Source: an uncultured bacterium (GTDB taxonomy: Bacteria > Patescibacteriota > Minisyncoccia > Phycocordibacterales > CAIZLB01). Taken from it: a DNA stretch of 51,878 bases. The stretch lies in the NCBI GenBank assembly GCA_903848795.1, contig CAINHC010000037.1, forward strand, positions 1 through 51,878, written 5' to 3'. The notes below the pieces were generated by a model, which ran no database searches, was not told the origin of the DNA, and saw only the letters and a program-made list of their open reading frames with translations. How positions within the stretch are numbered: the stretch's first letter is position 1; each line of letters begins with the position of its first letter. Position numbers and translations under genes: made by a program. This document shows positions 1 to 10,269 of the stretch, one piece after another.

Positions 1-107
1 CATCAACTACAGGGGGGGGGGAGGGGGAGGGGGACAGGACATCAGCTATAGGAGATAGGTGAGTGTGCGGGAAGGATGCAGCGCATCAACCACAGGGGGG
101 GGGGGGG
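1..107. repeat. Degenerate repeats CATCARCYAYAGG (starts near 1, 40, 84) with poly-G tracts
   Basis: catcaactacag+G10+A+G5+A+G5 at 1; catcagctatagg at 40; catcaaccacag+G13 at 84; no credible ORF. Confidence 0.6.
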
Positions 108-210
108 CTGAGTAGCGGTCAGTGGCGATGGTCAAGGGTAGTGTCATGGATGGCGTTAGGGGTTGCGTCGGTGACTACAATGGCGTGATGTGGTGTGGTA
201 CGAGGAGTAA

Positions 211-1023
211 TTATTTGTGCAATCTAATAAATTGCCAGATTTTGTGTGCTAGTCTTCTTGTAATAAAAAATGGGGGAGCAGGAAGATTGTTAATTTTCCA
301 GACCCTTCTCTGCTCTATCCAGCCTGTAATTCTGTGACCTAGGCTACTAGCGCTTGTACCGCCGTCTCTCATGGTTACTAGAATCTCTGGCAGATATTTT
401 ACTTTTATTTTATAAATTTTTAGTAGACGAAATGTTAGCTCATAGCAAGCTGAAATTGCAAGGGTTGTATCGAAAATCCGGTTGTCCTTTTCTATAAGTT
501 TTTCATAAATCTTTCGTCTAACAAAAAAAGTTGGATGGGGGATACTCCAGCCCCAATTTAGTTTTTCTTCCGCATACTCTCCGGCCTTCCAGTATCTGGT
601 TTGCTTATTGATATCGTTATTGTCGACATAAGCCAAGTCACCGTAGACGGCGTCAACTTCAGGATTGTTTGCGAAAACTTGAACGATTTTGGACAGGACA
701 TTCGGGCTATAAAAGAAGTCGTCTGAATTTAAAATTCCAACAATATCGCCCGTTGCCATTTTTATACCCTTGTTCATTGCATCAAATATTCCCTTATCTG
801 GTTCTGAAATTAGTTTGATATTTAGAGCTGGAAATTTATTTTGATATTTTTTAACAATTTCTTGTGTGCCATCAGTTGATGCCCCATCAATTATTATGTA
901 TTCAAAATTCGAGTCTTGCACCAGTGCTGGATAATTTTGCATCTGTGTAACAACACTATCTAGAGTGTCTTCTAGAGTTTTGGCGGAGTTGTATGTAGGG
1001 GTGATTAGGGTGAGGTTGGGCAT
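211..1023 (-). CDS. Glycosyltransferase family 2
   Basis: MPNLTLITPTYNSAKTLEDTLDSV...IIDGASTDGT...LNSDDFF, typical GT-A fold; start placed at internal Met (MPNLTL) of the 282-aa ORF. Confidence 0.9.
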   Translation of the reverse strand: MPNLTLITPTYNSAKTLEDTLDSVVTQMQNYPALVQDSNFEYIIIDGASTDGTQEIVKKYQNKFPALNIKLISEPDKGIFDAMNKGIKMATGDIVGILNSDDFFYSPNVLSKIVQVFANNPEVDAVYGDLAYVDNNDINKQTRYWKAGEYAEEKLNWGWSIPHPTFFVRRKIYEKLIEKDNRIFDTTLAISACYELTFRLLKIYKIKVKYLPEILVTMRDGGTSASSLGHRITGWIEQRRVWKINNLPAPPFFITRRLAHKIWQFIRLHK

Positions 1024-1024
1024 A

Positions 1025-1771
1025 TTATTGATAAGTTGCCAATACAGCATCGGTGTCATCCAAATTAAGTTCGCTGATAGATTCTAGTTTATAATTCAGT
1101 GAGCGTAATAAATTTAAACATTCCTTGTGAACCCCTGTATTGTGTGTGGCTAAAAAGACGGTAGGGTGATATTTTTCCAACATTCTTTGTCCTCCTGTTA
1201 ATACATCAAATTCAGCTCCTTCGACATCCACCTTCATTAGATTTGGAGGTGTTATGATTTCATCATCTATCAGACTGTCTAAATCAAAGGTTGGTACCAA
1301 TAACGCCCCATGCTTTTTTGACAGTGAGCCTGTTGCTGCATGATCACCGTCGTCAAAATACATGAGATCCTTTTTGTTCGATACCGCTCCTGAGACCACT
1401 GTTGAGTTTATACACTTGTTAATCTCAATGTGCCTCTTTAGATAATTCAAATTTTTTGGTGCTGGTTCAAAGGCATAAACTTTACCTGTTGAACCGGTTA
1501 ATTTCGATGCTATTAAAGAGTAAAAACCTACGTTAGCACCGATATCAAATACAACATCGCCCTCTCTAATTTTGCTGGCAAATAATATCTGTTGGTCCTT
1601 TTCATATGTTCCAATCCAATAGGTATTAACCCCTGATCCTTTTATCCATTTTAGTCCCTTCAATATTCCTTGAAAGATGGGTAAAATTGTATTTTTTGGA
1701 ATTAGCTTCAAGGGGAGTCTGAGAGTTGTGCCTACAATTGTTTTATTTGAAATTTGTGAGAAGTCTAGCAT
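1025..1771 (-). CDS. FkbM family methyltransferase
   Basis: GDVVFDIGANVGFYSLIASKLTGSTGKVYAFEPAPKNLNYL; MKVDVEGAEFDVL. Confidence 0.9.
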   Translation of the reverse strand: MLDFSQISNKTIVGTTLRLPLKLIPKNTILPIFQGILKGLKWIKGSGVNTYWIGTYEKDQQILFASKIREGDVVFDIGANVGFYSLIASKLTGSTGKVYAFEPAPKNLNYLKRHIEINKCINSTVVSGAVSNKKDLMYFDDGDHAATGSLSKKHGALLVPTFDLDSLIDDEIITPPNLMKVDVEGAEFDVLTGGQRMLEKYHPTVFLATHNTGVHKECLNLLRSLNYKLESISELNLDDTDAVLATYQ

Positions 1772-1781
1772 ATCATTTATT

Positions 1782-2696
1782 TTATTTATTGATGAGTCTC
1801 TTTATAATCTTTCCGATGAAAAATCTCCAGAATGGGTAATTGTCTCTCTGTGTTATCTTATCAGATTCTACACTTCTTTCAATCGTTGGTGGTTCCACAA
1901 GGGGGAAGTCCAGATTGAATGATTTCATGTTGCTGAATTTACTCACCCTTCTTGTGTGTGTTGAGTCATTTTGGCTGAATCCTATGTTGGTAATTAGGTT
2001 TACTGAAGGCATCACAGATAAAAAGTTATTGATTAGACAAGTGAGTGTCCATTGATAATCCCATGTATCTATCTTGTTCGCATAGACATTGTTAAAAATT
2101 GATGTCCAATAATAAACGTCTTTTGTATTTTTGAATATTTTCTTTAGATTACCTTCCCTCTTTATTTTAGGCCATGATTCTATTTGAACGTCATATTTAT
2201 TCCATACCCTGCGCCATGTCGCCCATCCCCAGATGTGTGGATATCTTGAAAAATAATAACTATATTCATTTTTTACTTTTCCAAATTGAAAATTGTTTCC
2301 GCTAATCATTCCAATTTTTTCTTCGTCTCTATATTTTGCCAGCATTTCCTCGCAGAATTTGAAGAATGACTCATTGGGTAGACAATCATCTTCTAAAATA
2401 ATACCTTCTTCTACATTTTCAAAAAACCAATCTATTCCAGACGATACTCTTTTTTTGCAACCTAAATTTATGTCTGAATAGTTTTTAAACACTTCACAGT
2501 CCCAATCTACTAAATCGATTATTTTTCTAGTTTCTTCACATTTGAGATCTTCTAAATCCTTATTTGCTCTTGGTCCATCAGCTACAACATATAATTTTGA
2601 AGGTCTAATTTTTCTAATCTCATTAAAAACCTTGGCCGTTACATCAGGGCGATTAAATATTATAAATAAAATTGGAGTTTTGAATCTTGATTCCAT
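1782..2696 (-). CDS. Glycosyltransferase (GT2-like)
   Basis: PILFIIFNRPDVTAKVFNEIRK...VVADGPR...EDDCLPNESFF. Confidence 0.8.
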   Translation of the reverse strand: MESRFKTPILFIIFNRPDVTAKVFNEIRKIRPSKLYVVADGPRANKDLEDLKCEETRKIIDLVDWDCEVFKNYSDINLGCKKRVSSGIDWFFENVEEGIILEDDCLPNESFFKFCEEMLAKYRDEEKIGMISGNNFQFGKVKNEYSYYFSRYPHIWGWATWRRVWNKYDVQIESWPKIKREGNLKKIFKNTKDVYYWTSIFNNVYANKIDTWDYQWTLTCLINNFLSVMPSVNLITNIGFSQNDSTHTRRVSKFSNMKSFNLDFPLVEPPTIERSVESDKITQRDNYPFWRFFIGKIIKRLINK

Positions 2697-2705
2697 ATGT
2701 TTATA

Positions 2706-3416
2706 TTATATGTATTTACAGATAAAGAATAGGGTGCGAACTAGTGGGTTTGGGACCGGTAGTTTATTGTCTCTCATTTCCTTAAGATATAAGTCATTAT
2801 TTAAGTCACCAAGAGAGTCTCCTCGTTTCATAAAAATTGTTGAAGAAACTGGTATATATTTAAACTTAGCTTCTTGTTTATTTGCTATTCTAACGAATAA
2901 ATCTAGGTCTCCACATATTCTAAATTTATTATATTGCAAGCCTCCAACTAAATTATAAATTCTCTTGGAAAAAATAATGCTTGGTTGTATGGCGGGGATG
3001 CAGCCATGTTTTAGAAAGAATTTTCCAAATCTTCTACCTTTTCCAAATTCAGTATGTTGATCTTTTATAAAAAAGTATTTACCATCAGAATAAATAAAAT
3101 CAATATTTGATTTGACAGCTTCAGAGTACATCAACTCAAATCCATCTTTAATTATTCTGTCATCAGAATTTACCCATGTAAACAAATCTCCTGACGCCGC
3201 CATGAAGCCTTGGTGAATTGCTCCGTACATTCCAGTTTTTTCTGTTTGTTTTAATAATCTCACATGAGGGTATCTTGATATTATATTTATCGATTCATCA
3301 TTTGACCCTCCATCAACAATAATGTGTTCAAAGGGTATATCTAGTAACATAACCGACTTGATGTTGTCCTCTAGGTATTTGCCATTATTTAAATTAGGTG
3401 TGATTATGGATAACAT
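2706..3416 (-). CDS. Glycosyltransferase family 2
   Basis: LSIITPNLNNGKYLEDNIKSV...IIVDGGSNDES...WVNSDDR. Confidence 0.9.
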   Translation of the reverse strand: MLSIITPNLNNGKYLEDNIKSVMLLDIPFEHIIVDGGSNDESINIISRYPHVRLLKQTEKTGMYGAIHQGFMAASGDLFTWVNSDDRIIKDGFELMYSEAVKSNIDFIYSDGKYFFIKDQHTEFGKGRRFGKFFLKHGCIPAIQPSIIFSKRIYNLVGGLQYNKFRICGDLDLFVRIANKQEAKFKYIPVSSTIFMKRGDSLGDLNNDLYLKEMRDNKLPVPNPLVRTLFFICKYI

Positions 3417-3417
3417 T

Positions 3418-4371
3418 TTAATAGTGAATAAGTTTAATTAGATATCGCTTAACTTTTTTAATGTTTTTGGTTATATAATTTTCTTGAATAGATATCGGTC
3501 TTCTTCCAGTTTGCTTAATAAATTCATCTTCTAGTTCTTTTATATGCCAAATTTGTAATGGCTCGAAGAATAATATACCATGCTCATCAAATAATTTTTT
3601 GATTTCTTGTAGGTGCCAGGTGGGCTTTAAATCTTCTGCTGTTTTTAGTGAATCTACACCCTCTATCCACTCTGGTTTTACTTTAGATAGTTTTGAGATA
3701 TCACAATCTAAAGAGTGTGAATATGCAGAATTTATCGATATGTAATCGTTTGGTTTTTTAACTAATTCAGTGCAACGATATAATATTTGCTTGAATTGAG
3801 TTTTATTCCAAGATAGCCATTGTAGGTGAATAATTGGTAGGCTATCTATCTTTTTGCAATTATTTAGGAAAGCTGGTGGTACCCTGGCTACGTGGTCGTT
3901 TATTATAATTTCCTCTCCATAATTTGTTGCTCCGTCATCTAGCCAAGCGGCTCTTTGGTAGTTTCTGTACCAAACGCCAGTGTCATTGTAATACTCTGTA
4001 GATTTCCAAAGCTGTATCCATGGAAATCTGAAACTATCTCCAACTTTGAAATCAGTTTCATTTAAAAACTTTTCAAATAGTTTTGGTGGTATGTACTCAT
4101 CTGCATCTAGAGATATTATTAAGTTGTTATCACCAAATTGTCTGGCTGTCTTCAGTAGATCCCACCTAACTTGATTGGAGTGCCCATCTCTTGGGTTGTC
4201 GATAATGATAACCTTTGGAAATTTTTTATATATCTCCATTGAACCATCGGTTGACATCTGGTCTGCGATGATTATTGTGTCACAATATTTAGATATTACG
4301 TTTAAAGTAACGGGCAGTACATCAGCCTCATTCTTGACCGGCATTAGACATATTACTTTTGGTCTTTTCAT
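3418..4371 (-). CDS. Glycosyltransferase family 2
   Basis: CLMPVKNEADVLPVTLNVI...IIADQMSTDGS...LDADEYIPP. Confidence 0.85.
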   Translation of the reverse strand: MKRPKVICLMPVKNEADVLPVTLNVISKYCDTIIIADQMSTDGSMEIYKKFPKVIIIDNPRDGHSNQVRWDLLKTARQFGDNNLIISLDADEYIPPKLFEKFLNETDFKVGDSFRFPWIQLWKSTEYYNDTGVWYRNYQRAAWLDDGATNYGEEIIINDHVARVPPAFLNNCKKIDSLPIIHLQWLSWNKTQFKQILYRCTELVKKPNDYISINSAYSHSLDCDISKLSKVKPEWIEGVDSLKTAEDLKPTWHLQEIKKLFDEHGILFFEPLQIWHIKELEDEFIKQTGRRPISIQENYITKNIKKVKRYLIKLIHY

Positions 4372-4376
4372 TTTGT

Positions 4377-5600
4377 TTACTTCTTCAATATCTTCTTTAG
4401 CTTTCTGTATATTAGTAATGTATATCTATTATACAGCATTTTCTTGATTCGATTTACTAGGTCAAAATATAGCCTTCGGGGTTTGTTGGGGAAGGGGTTT
4501 TGAATAACATCTTTATATATATCAACAATCTTAGATATTTGATTTTTTAACTCGTACATTTCACTGAATCTCTTTTTGGCCTCTGAAGAACGGAATTTGT
4601 AGTACTCCTTATCCTCCATCAGCTTCTTAAGTTCGGCGGCGTAGTCCTCGATTTTATCAAGAACTCTTCCACCCTCACTGATACATTCTATGTGGCCATT
4701 TGCGTAAGATGATGAGTGGCTTACTATGGGTAGTCCGAAATACATCGCTTCCGCAATAGCAGCTGAATTTACTTCGCCATCTTTTCTGCCATGAGAAAAT
4801 ACATCCAATGTTGATACAAAATCATATATATCATCTTGAGTTTCGGCGTATGGTAAAAATATAATATTTTTGATATTTAAATCTTTTGCCTGCTTTTTAT
4901 ACAAGTCACTACCATTCAGCATTAAAAATACTGTGTTCTCATTTTCAATCTTTTTGTATGCATCAAGTGGAATAGGGGAGTAAATCCAGTCATCTTTTCT
5001 TTGATGAAAACCATATATAAATTTATTTTCAATATTCAATTTTTCCCGTAATCCCGCATACTTCTTTCTTGGAATATCAAGAAACGTTGATATAACTTCA
5101 ACTCTACTTGCATCACCACCTTTTTTGACCCATTGGTCTGCTGACCATTTTGAAATATGTAATACTCTAGAAATATTATATTGATTATCAACCCCAGCCA
5201 GTAGATGTAATGAGTCCACTATGGGAGTACTTCTGATTTTTGTAAAAGGATATTCTGGGTAACCGCCTCTGCCTGTTTGAATGATGTCATAATTATTTTC
5301 ATCAAACTTTTCCCAAAAATCTGTACCCACCCAATCATGGGTAGGGGAATTTATATCCTTTGCCTCAATATTAAACTTAATTAAGTTGACTTTACTTCTC
5401 TCCATAAATTGCACACGTTCTGGATCGGTGTTCAGGTGTTTATAATCACTTCCAATATATGGAGCCGAATCGCAATAAAAATAATCAACACTAAAATACT
5501 CAGTTGGTAGATTGACCGCTAAAACTTGAAGAAATTTTTCAGTTCCACCAGCAGATAATCCGCCAAACTTGATAAATGCGATTTTTATTTTTTTGTTCAT
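4377..5600 (-). CDS. Glycosyltransferase family 4
   Basis: N-terminal GGTEKFL; C-terminal AEAMYFGLPIVSHSSSYANGHIE. Confidence 0.85.
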   Translation of the reverse strand: MNKKIKIAFIKFGGLSAGGTEKFLQVLAVNLPTEYFSVDYFYCDSAPYIGSDYKHLNTDPERVQFMERSKVNLIKFNIEAKDINSPTHDWVGTDFWEKFDENNYDIIQTGRGGYPEYPFTKIRSTPIVDSLHLLAGVDNQYNISRVLHISKWSADQWVKKGGDASRVEVISTFLDIPRKKYAGLREKLNIENKFIYGFHQRKDDWIYSPIPLDAYKKIENENTVFLMLNGSDLYKKQAKDLNIKNIIFLPYAETQDDIYDFVSTLDVFSHGRKDGEVNSAAIAEAMYFGLPIVSHSSSYANGHIECISEGGRVLDKIEDYAAELKKLMEDKEYYKFRSSEAKKRFSEMYELKNQISKIVDIYKDVIQNPFPNKPRRLYFDLVNRIKKMLYNRYTLLIYRKLKKILKK

Positions 5601-5609
5601 TGTCGATTT

Positions 5610-6569
5610 CTATTGTAATTCTGGAGCGTTTTGTTCAATTAGAATTTCTTCGATAGCTTTCTTGACTGCTTCGTTTGAAGATAGCGAAGGAGACCAGCCA
5701 AGTGCTTTTAGTTTTGTAGCGTCGTATTTGAACTCTGACACATCCCCAACCCAACCTCTGTTGCTTTCTCCGTACTTAATTGGTGAGTTTAAATTCATTG
5801 ATGATACGACCATCTCAGCAATTTCAGACACTCTTGTTCGGTTATCTACTCCAATATTATAAACATTAAATTCATCATTTGAATTATTCCATATAAATAA
5901 TATTGCGTTTACAAGTTCTTTTACGTATATATATGGTTTGATTTGCTGACCGTTTCCTAGTACTTCTAGCTCTGCGGGATTGTTTTTGAGCTTTCTAATG
6001 AAATCATATATTGCTCCATGTGTAGCATATTCGCCAACGACATTTGGAAATCTTGCGATCCAGACTTGAATTCCATAGTTATGAGAATATGCACTAAGAT
6101 ACCCTTCAGAAGCTAACTTAGCTGCGCCGTAGTGTGAGATTGGTAGTAATGGTCCAGAGTTTTCATTTACTGCTAAATTTGTATCCCCATAAATTGCACC
6201 AGTAGAGCAGAAAAATATTTCTTTAATACTATGTACCCTAGCTTTCTCTAAGACTGCAATTGTTGTATTAAATGTGTTAAGTAAATCTACTTGTGGTGAT
6301 TTGCTGCTACTTGCAATATCTGAGTTTGCAGCCAAATGAAAAATCATATCAAATTTATTTGAAACAAAGATATTTTCAAATTCATCAGGATTCAACAGTT
6401 CACCTTTTATAAAAGTGAAGTTGATGTTATTTTTAAAGCGAGAGATGTTTCTTGTTGTTCCCAATGATAGGTTATCATATACCAAAACCTTGTGACCTAA
6501 TTTTAGAAGTTCTTCGCATAGATGATTGCCGATAAAACCAGCACCACCAGTAACTAATATATTTTGCAT
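5610..6569 (-). CDS. NAD-dependent epimerase/dehydratase (extended SDR)
   Basis: MQNILVTGGAGFIGNHLCEELL; YGAAK catalytic motif; internal Met start chosen. Confidence 0.9.
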   Translation of the reverse strand: MQNILVTGGAGFIGNHLCEELLKLGHKVLVYDNLSLGTTRNISRFKNNINFTFIKGELLNPDEFENIFVSNKFDMIFHLAANSDIASSSKSPQVDLLNTFNTTIAVLEKARVHSIKEIFFCSTGAIYGDTNLAVNENSGPLLPISHYGAAKLASEGYLSAYSHNYGIQVWIARFPNVVGEYATHGAIYDFIRKLKNNPAELEVLGNGQQIKPYIYVKELVNAILFIWNNSNDEFNVYNIGVDNRTRVSEIAEMVVSSMNLNSPIKYGESNRGWVGDVSEFKYDATKLKALGWSPSLSSNEAVKKAIEEILIEQNAPELQ

Positions 6570-6579
6570 AATAGTATTA

Positions 6580-7296
6580 TTATATATTAAAACCTGCACT
6601 TTGTGCGTCATTATAAAACATCTTGACTGTATCGAGGGAATACTGATCTAAATCATATCCTACCAATGATAATTTCTTCAAAATATCATTTGTGACAGTT
6701 ATTATTTGGCAGCCTATTTCATCCGCTTGGAATATATTTAGTAATTCTCTTGGACTTGCCCAAATTAATTCAGCTTTTGGATTTGATTTCAAAATGTTAA
6801 CGGCCTCTTTCATTAGAGGTAGGGGATCGTATCCTGTATCAGCTATTCTTCCTGCAAATACCGATACATAACTTGGCACTTCTGGATTTAGTGATTTGAC
6901 CACATTTTGTACTTGGTCTAGAGTCATCATTGCTGTAACATTAAGTTTTACACCCTTATCAGATAGACGTTTAATCAATGGGTAACAAACTTCTTGCTTT
7001 GTGTTTGTGATTGGTATTTTTACATAGACATTTTCACCCCAACTGGCTATTTCTATTGCCTGTCTTTCCATTTCTTCAAAATCATCAGAAAAAACTTCAA
7101 ATGAGATGGATTTATCTTTGATGGTCGCTAATATATCTTTAGCGAAAGCATTGTAGTCGGTAATACCCGCCTTCTTCATTAGTGTTGGATTTGTAGTAAG
7201 TCCTTTTATGTAATCCTTTTCATACATCTCTATCATTCCAGCTTTATCTGCTCCATCGGCAAAAATCTTTACATTTAAATCTTTTATTGCTTTCAT
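6580..7296 (-). CDS. Transaldolase / fructose-6-phosphate aldolase-like
   Basis: KIFADGADKAGMIEMYEKDYIKGLTTNPTLMKKAG...VYVKIPIT...LNVTAMMTLDQV...VSVFAGRIADTG. Confidence 0.88.
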   Translation of the reverse strand: MKAIKDLNVKIFADGADKAGMIEMYEKDYIKGLTTNPTLMKKAGITDYNAFAKDILATIKDKSISFEVFSDDFEEMERQAIEIASWGENVYVKIPITNTKQEVCYPLIKRLSDKGVKLNVTAMMTLDQVQNVVKSLNPEVPSYVSVFAGRIADTGYDPLPLMKEAVNILKSNPKAELIWASPRELLNIFQADEIGCQIITVTNDILKKLSLVGYDLDQYSLDTVKMFYNDAQSAGFNI

Positions 7297-7297
7297 T

Positions 7298-7867
7298 TTA
7301 TTTTAATATTAAATTAATAATCTCAGATAAATCATTTACTTTGTAATCAGGTGAACTAAGACCTCTCTTTTTGGCTGAATGTTCATTATGTACCTGTATA
7401 GTCTTAATTTTAGCATTTTTTCCACATTCGATATCACTATCTTGATCTCCTATTATCCATGAATTTGTAATATCCAAATCATAATCCTGTATGGCTTTTT
7501 GTATAAAAAATGGTTTTGGTTTGCGACATTCACATGTTCCAGAGTACTCTGGGACAATGCCATTTGGATGATGATAACAATAATAATACTCCTTAATTTT
7601 GATGTCGCAATCCTTCACTTTTTCTCTAAGTATTTCTTGTATTTCCTTTATATTTTCCAAGGTTGTTTTTCCCTTTGCGTAACTTGGTTGATTTGATATT
7701 ACAAAAATGTAGTAGCCTTGATCGTAAAGTTTTTTGATTATGTCAAGGGATCCCGGTATTAATTCGAAATCTTTAGGGTAGTGAGGAGATTCATATTCAT
7801 CTGTTTTTGGATTAAATATTAATTGATTAATCACCCCGTCTCTATCAAAAAAAACTGCTTTGTTCAT
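7298..7867 (-). CDS. gmhB: HAD-IIIA hydrolase, D-glycero-D-manno-heptose 1,7-bisphosphate phosphatase-like
   Basis: AVFFDRDGVINQLI...SNQPSYAKG...CYHHPNG...CECRKPKP...GDQDSDIECG. Confidence 0.85.
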   Translation of the reverse strand: MNKAVFFDRDGVINQLIFNPKTDEYESPHYPKDFELIPGSLDIIKKLYDQGYYIFVISNQPSYAKGKTTLENIKEIQEILREKVKDCDIKIKEYYYCYHHPNGIVPEYSGTCECRKPKPFFIQKAIQDYDLDITNSWIIGDQDSDIECGKNAKIKTIQVHNEHSAKKRGLSSPDYKVNDLSEIINLILK

Positions 7868-8572
7868 TTATTTAGTTGATTCCCACTTTGCTTCTTGAAC
7901 CTTTAAAAGAGGGTTAGAGACCATTAAGTGCCAAATTACGGCATGGAATGATTCTGTTAGAGGAGTTACCATGTCTGGGTTTATAGTTGGTATTATGATT
8001 GCGACATCAGCAACTTTTGCAGTATATCCGCCATCTCTACCTACAATGCCGAAAACCTTAGCCCCAACTTCCTTTGCATGTCTCAGAGCGGTTACTATGT
8101 TTGCACTAATATTTTTTTCTTCATTTCCACCGCCAACAGAAATTACAAAAATACAGTCTTTTGAATTTAATCTGCTTCCTCTTAGCCAATTTACAAAAAC
8201 CGAATCCCATCCATCATCGTTAGTACGTGCTGTTAGTTCTGACACATTGTCAGTTGGGGCGTAGGCTTCAATACCTACTAATTTTCTAAAGTCATTTACG
8301 GCATGTCCTGCATTTCCAGCACTTCCTCCAACACCAAGTATAAAAAGTCTACCTCCTTTATTTCTTACATTTAAAATTAATTTGACTGCTTTTTCTATAG
8401 CAACCTTATCTACCGTCTTACTGATTTGTTCAACTGCCTGTAAGTATGAATTGATGTAGTCGGTATTATCTACATAACTCTTTTCAATAGAAGCAATACG
8501 TTCGCGCAAAAAAGCTATCTCTTCGTCCGAGTTTTTAAACTGTTTTTCTTCTTGTAAAAATTCTGAATTCAT
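7868..8572 (-). CDS. gmhA: SIS-domain phosphoheptose isomerase-like
   Basis: GGRLFILGVGGSAGNAGHAVNDFRKL...VFVISVGGGNEEKNISANIV; next to gmhB/hddC/hddA-like genes. Confidence 0.8.
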   Translation of the reverse strand: MNSEFLQEEKQFKNSDEEIAFLRERIASIEKSYVDNTDYINSYLQAVEQISKTVDKVAIEKAVKLILNVRNKGGRLFILGVGGSAGNAGHAVNDFRKLVGIEAYAPTDNVSELTARTNDDGWDSVFVNWLRGSRLNSKDCIFVISVGGGNEEKNISANIVTALRHAKEVGAKVFGIVGRDGGYTAKVADVAIIIPTINPDMVTPLTESFHAVIWHLMVSNPLLKVQEAKWESTK

Positions 8573-9270
8573 TTTGTAGTAATTAATTTTTTAAACTCCT
8601 CAATTCCATTAAAAGAGCCTATTTCATAAAATCTTTGCTCGGTCTCAAATCCTAGTAATTTGTTATCTTCAGCTAGGTCTCTATAGATATTGGCTAAGTC
8701 ATACACCTCGCCATCCCCAACACAATTAAAGCATGTTTTGGTTACAATGCCTAGTCCATAATCTATGAAATTCATCTCCGGTACAATATTGACTTTGTCG
8801 TATTTTGTTATCTTGTTTTCTGAGAAAATTACATTGCTTTTGTCCCATTGGTTGTCATTTTTAATTACAGTCATGAGAGCAGGTTTATTGCTTGTTGTGA
8901 ATAATTTTGAAACTTCTTCAAAATTAATTGGCAAGTACGAATCACCATACATTATAAAAAATGTATCAGGAAGATAGGGGAGCGCTTTTTTAATTGCACC
9001 AGCTGTGCCAAGTAATTTATCTCCATCATATGAATATTTGATATTTAATCCAAATTTATCACCATCGCCAATCAGATCCTCAATCTGTTCACCTAAATAG
9101 CCAACACAGATAACGATATTTTTTATACCTTGCTCCTTTAATAATTTTAATTGAAATTCTATAAAAGGCTTTCCATTTATGTCTATCAAGGATTTTGGAA
9201 TAGAGTGACTTATTGGTCGAAGTCTGGTTGCCAGTCCGCCAGATAATAAAACAAGGTCGGTAATCATCAT
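8569..9270 (-). CDS. hddC: Sugar-1-phosphate nucleotidyltransferase, HddC-like
   Basis: LVLLSGGLATRLRPISHSIPKSLIDINGKPFIEFQL. Confidence 0.75.
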   Translation of the reverse strand: MMITDLVLLSGGLATRLRPISHSIPKSLIDINGKPFIEFQLKLLKEQGIKNIVICVGYLGEQIEDLIGDGDKFGLNIKYSYDGDKLLGTAGAIKKALPYLPDTFFIMYGDSYLPINFEEVSKLFTTSNKPALMTVIKNDNQWDKSNVIFSENKITKYDKVNIVPEMNFIDYGLGIVTKTCFNCVGDGEVYDLANIYRDLAEDNKLLGFETEQRFYEIGSFNGIEEFKKLITTK

Positions 9271-9275
9271 GTCTC

Positions 9276-10253
9276 TTATACTATTATTTTTGTGCCTTCA
9301 AAGTCAAATTTGAATCTTACCTCATCTAAACCTGCCTCAGTTAAAGCCTTACGTAGTTTTGACTTCTCTTCTGTATAGAACATTAAAAATCCACCTCCGC
9401 CTGCGCCTATTAATTTACCACCAATAGCGCCGTTTTGTAATGCAAGGTTATACCACTCATCTATTTTAGGGTTTGACATGTTTCCTGAACGTTTCTTTTT
9501 ATGTTCCCAGTGTACATTCATTAGCTCTCCAAACTTTTTTAAATCTCCACTCTCTAATGCTTCTTTGCTTTTTAACCCCAATTCTTTTACAAAATGCAAA
9601 TTAGATATCATGTCTTCATCACTGCTTTTGCTTTTATCATTTTGATCCTTAAGAATTGCCGATGCTGATCTGGAGTATCCAGTAAAAAACAACAATAGAT
9701 TGTCTTCTAGATCATATAGGGTTTCTTTGCTGATTTTGAGGGGGGATACTTTAACTTCACCATTTTTACAAAATTCAAAACAAGTAATTCCACCATACGC
9801 TGCGATATATTGATCTTGTTTGCCAATTGGCTCCTTTAATTTTTCAATCTCAATTTTACAAGCTTGTTCTGCTAATTCTGGTTGACTGAGAATATTATTT
9901 TCATAATGGTTTAAGGCTTTTAGTAGGGCAGTGGTGAAGCTTCCTGATGATCCAAGACCTGTTCCTGCAGGTATGTCGGCAATACTGGTAATTTCAAGCT
10001 GCTTTATATTTGGATTAATTTCTTTTAGTGACTCTCTTATGATGGGATGTTCGATAGAGTCTATATCTTTAGTGTTCTCAATCCTAGAATACTTCAAAAT
10101 GAATTCAGGAATAAATGGCTTGTTTACTGTTATATAGACATATTTATCTATCGCTGCAGATATTAAAAAACCACCATATTTGCTGTAGTATGATTCAAGG
10201 TCGGTTCCGCCACCGCCTAATGTTATTCGTAATGGGCTTCTTGTTATGATCAT
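9276..10253 (-). CDS. hddA: GHMP-family sugar kinase, D-glycero-D-manno-heptose 7-phosphate kinase-like
   Basis: MIITRSPLRITLGGGGTDLESYYSKYGGFLISAAIDKYVY...GTGLGSSGSFTTALLKAL...KLIGAGGGGFLMFY. Confidence 0.85.
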   Translation of the reverse strand: MIITRSPLRITLGGGGTDLESYYSKYGGFLISAAIDKYVYITVNKPFIPEFILKYSRIENTKDIDSIEHPIIRESLKEINPNIKQLEITSIADIPAGTGLGSSGSFTTALLKALNHYENNILSQPELAEQACKIEIEKLKEPIGKQDQYIAAYGGITCFEFCKNGEVKVSPLKISKETLYDLEDNLLLFFTGYSRSASAILKDQNDKSKSSDEDMISNLHFVKELGLKSKEALESGDLKKFGELMNVHWEHKKKRSGNMSNPKIDEWYNLALQNGAIGGKLIGAGGGGFLMFYTEEKSKLRKALTEAGLDEVRFKFDFEGTKIIV

Positions 10254-10269
10254 GAAAATTAATTAATTT

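Noticed and set aside
122-337. 71-aa plus-strand ORF at the left edge
   Set aside because: Low-complexity G-rich origin and overlap with the 3' end of a clear glycosyltransferase.
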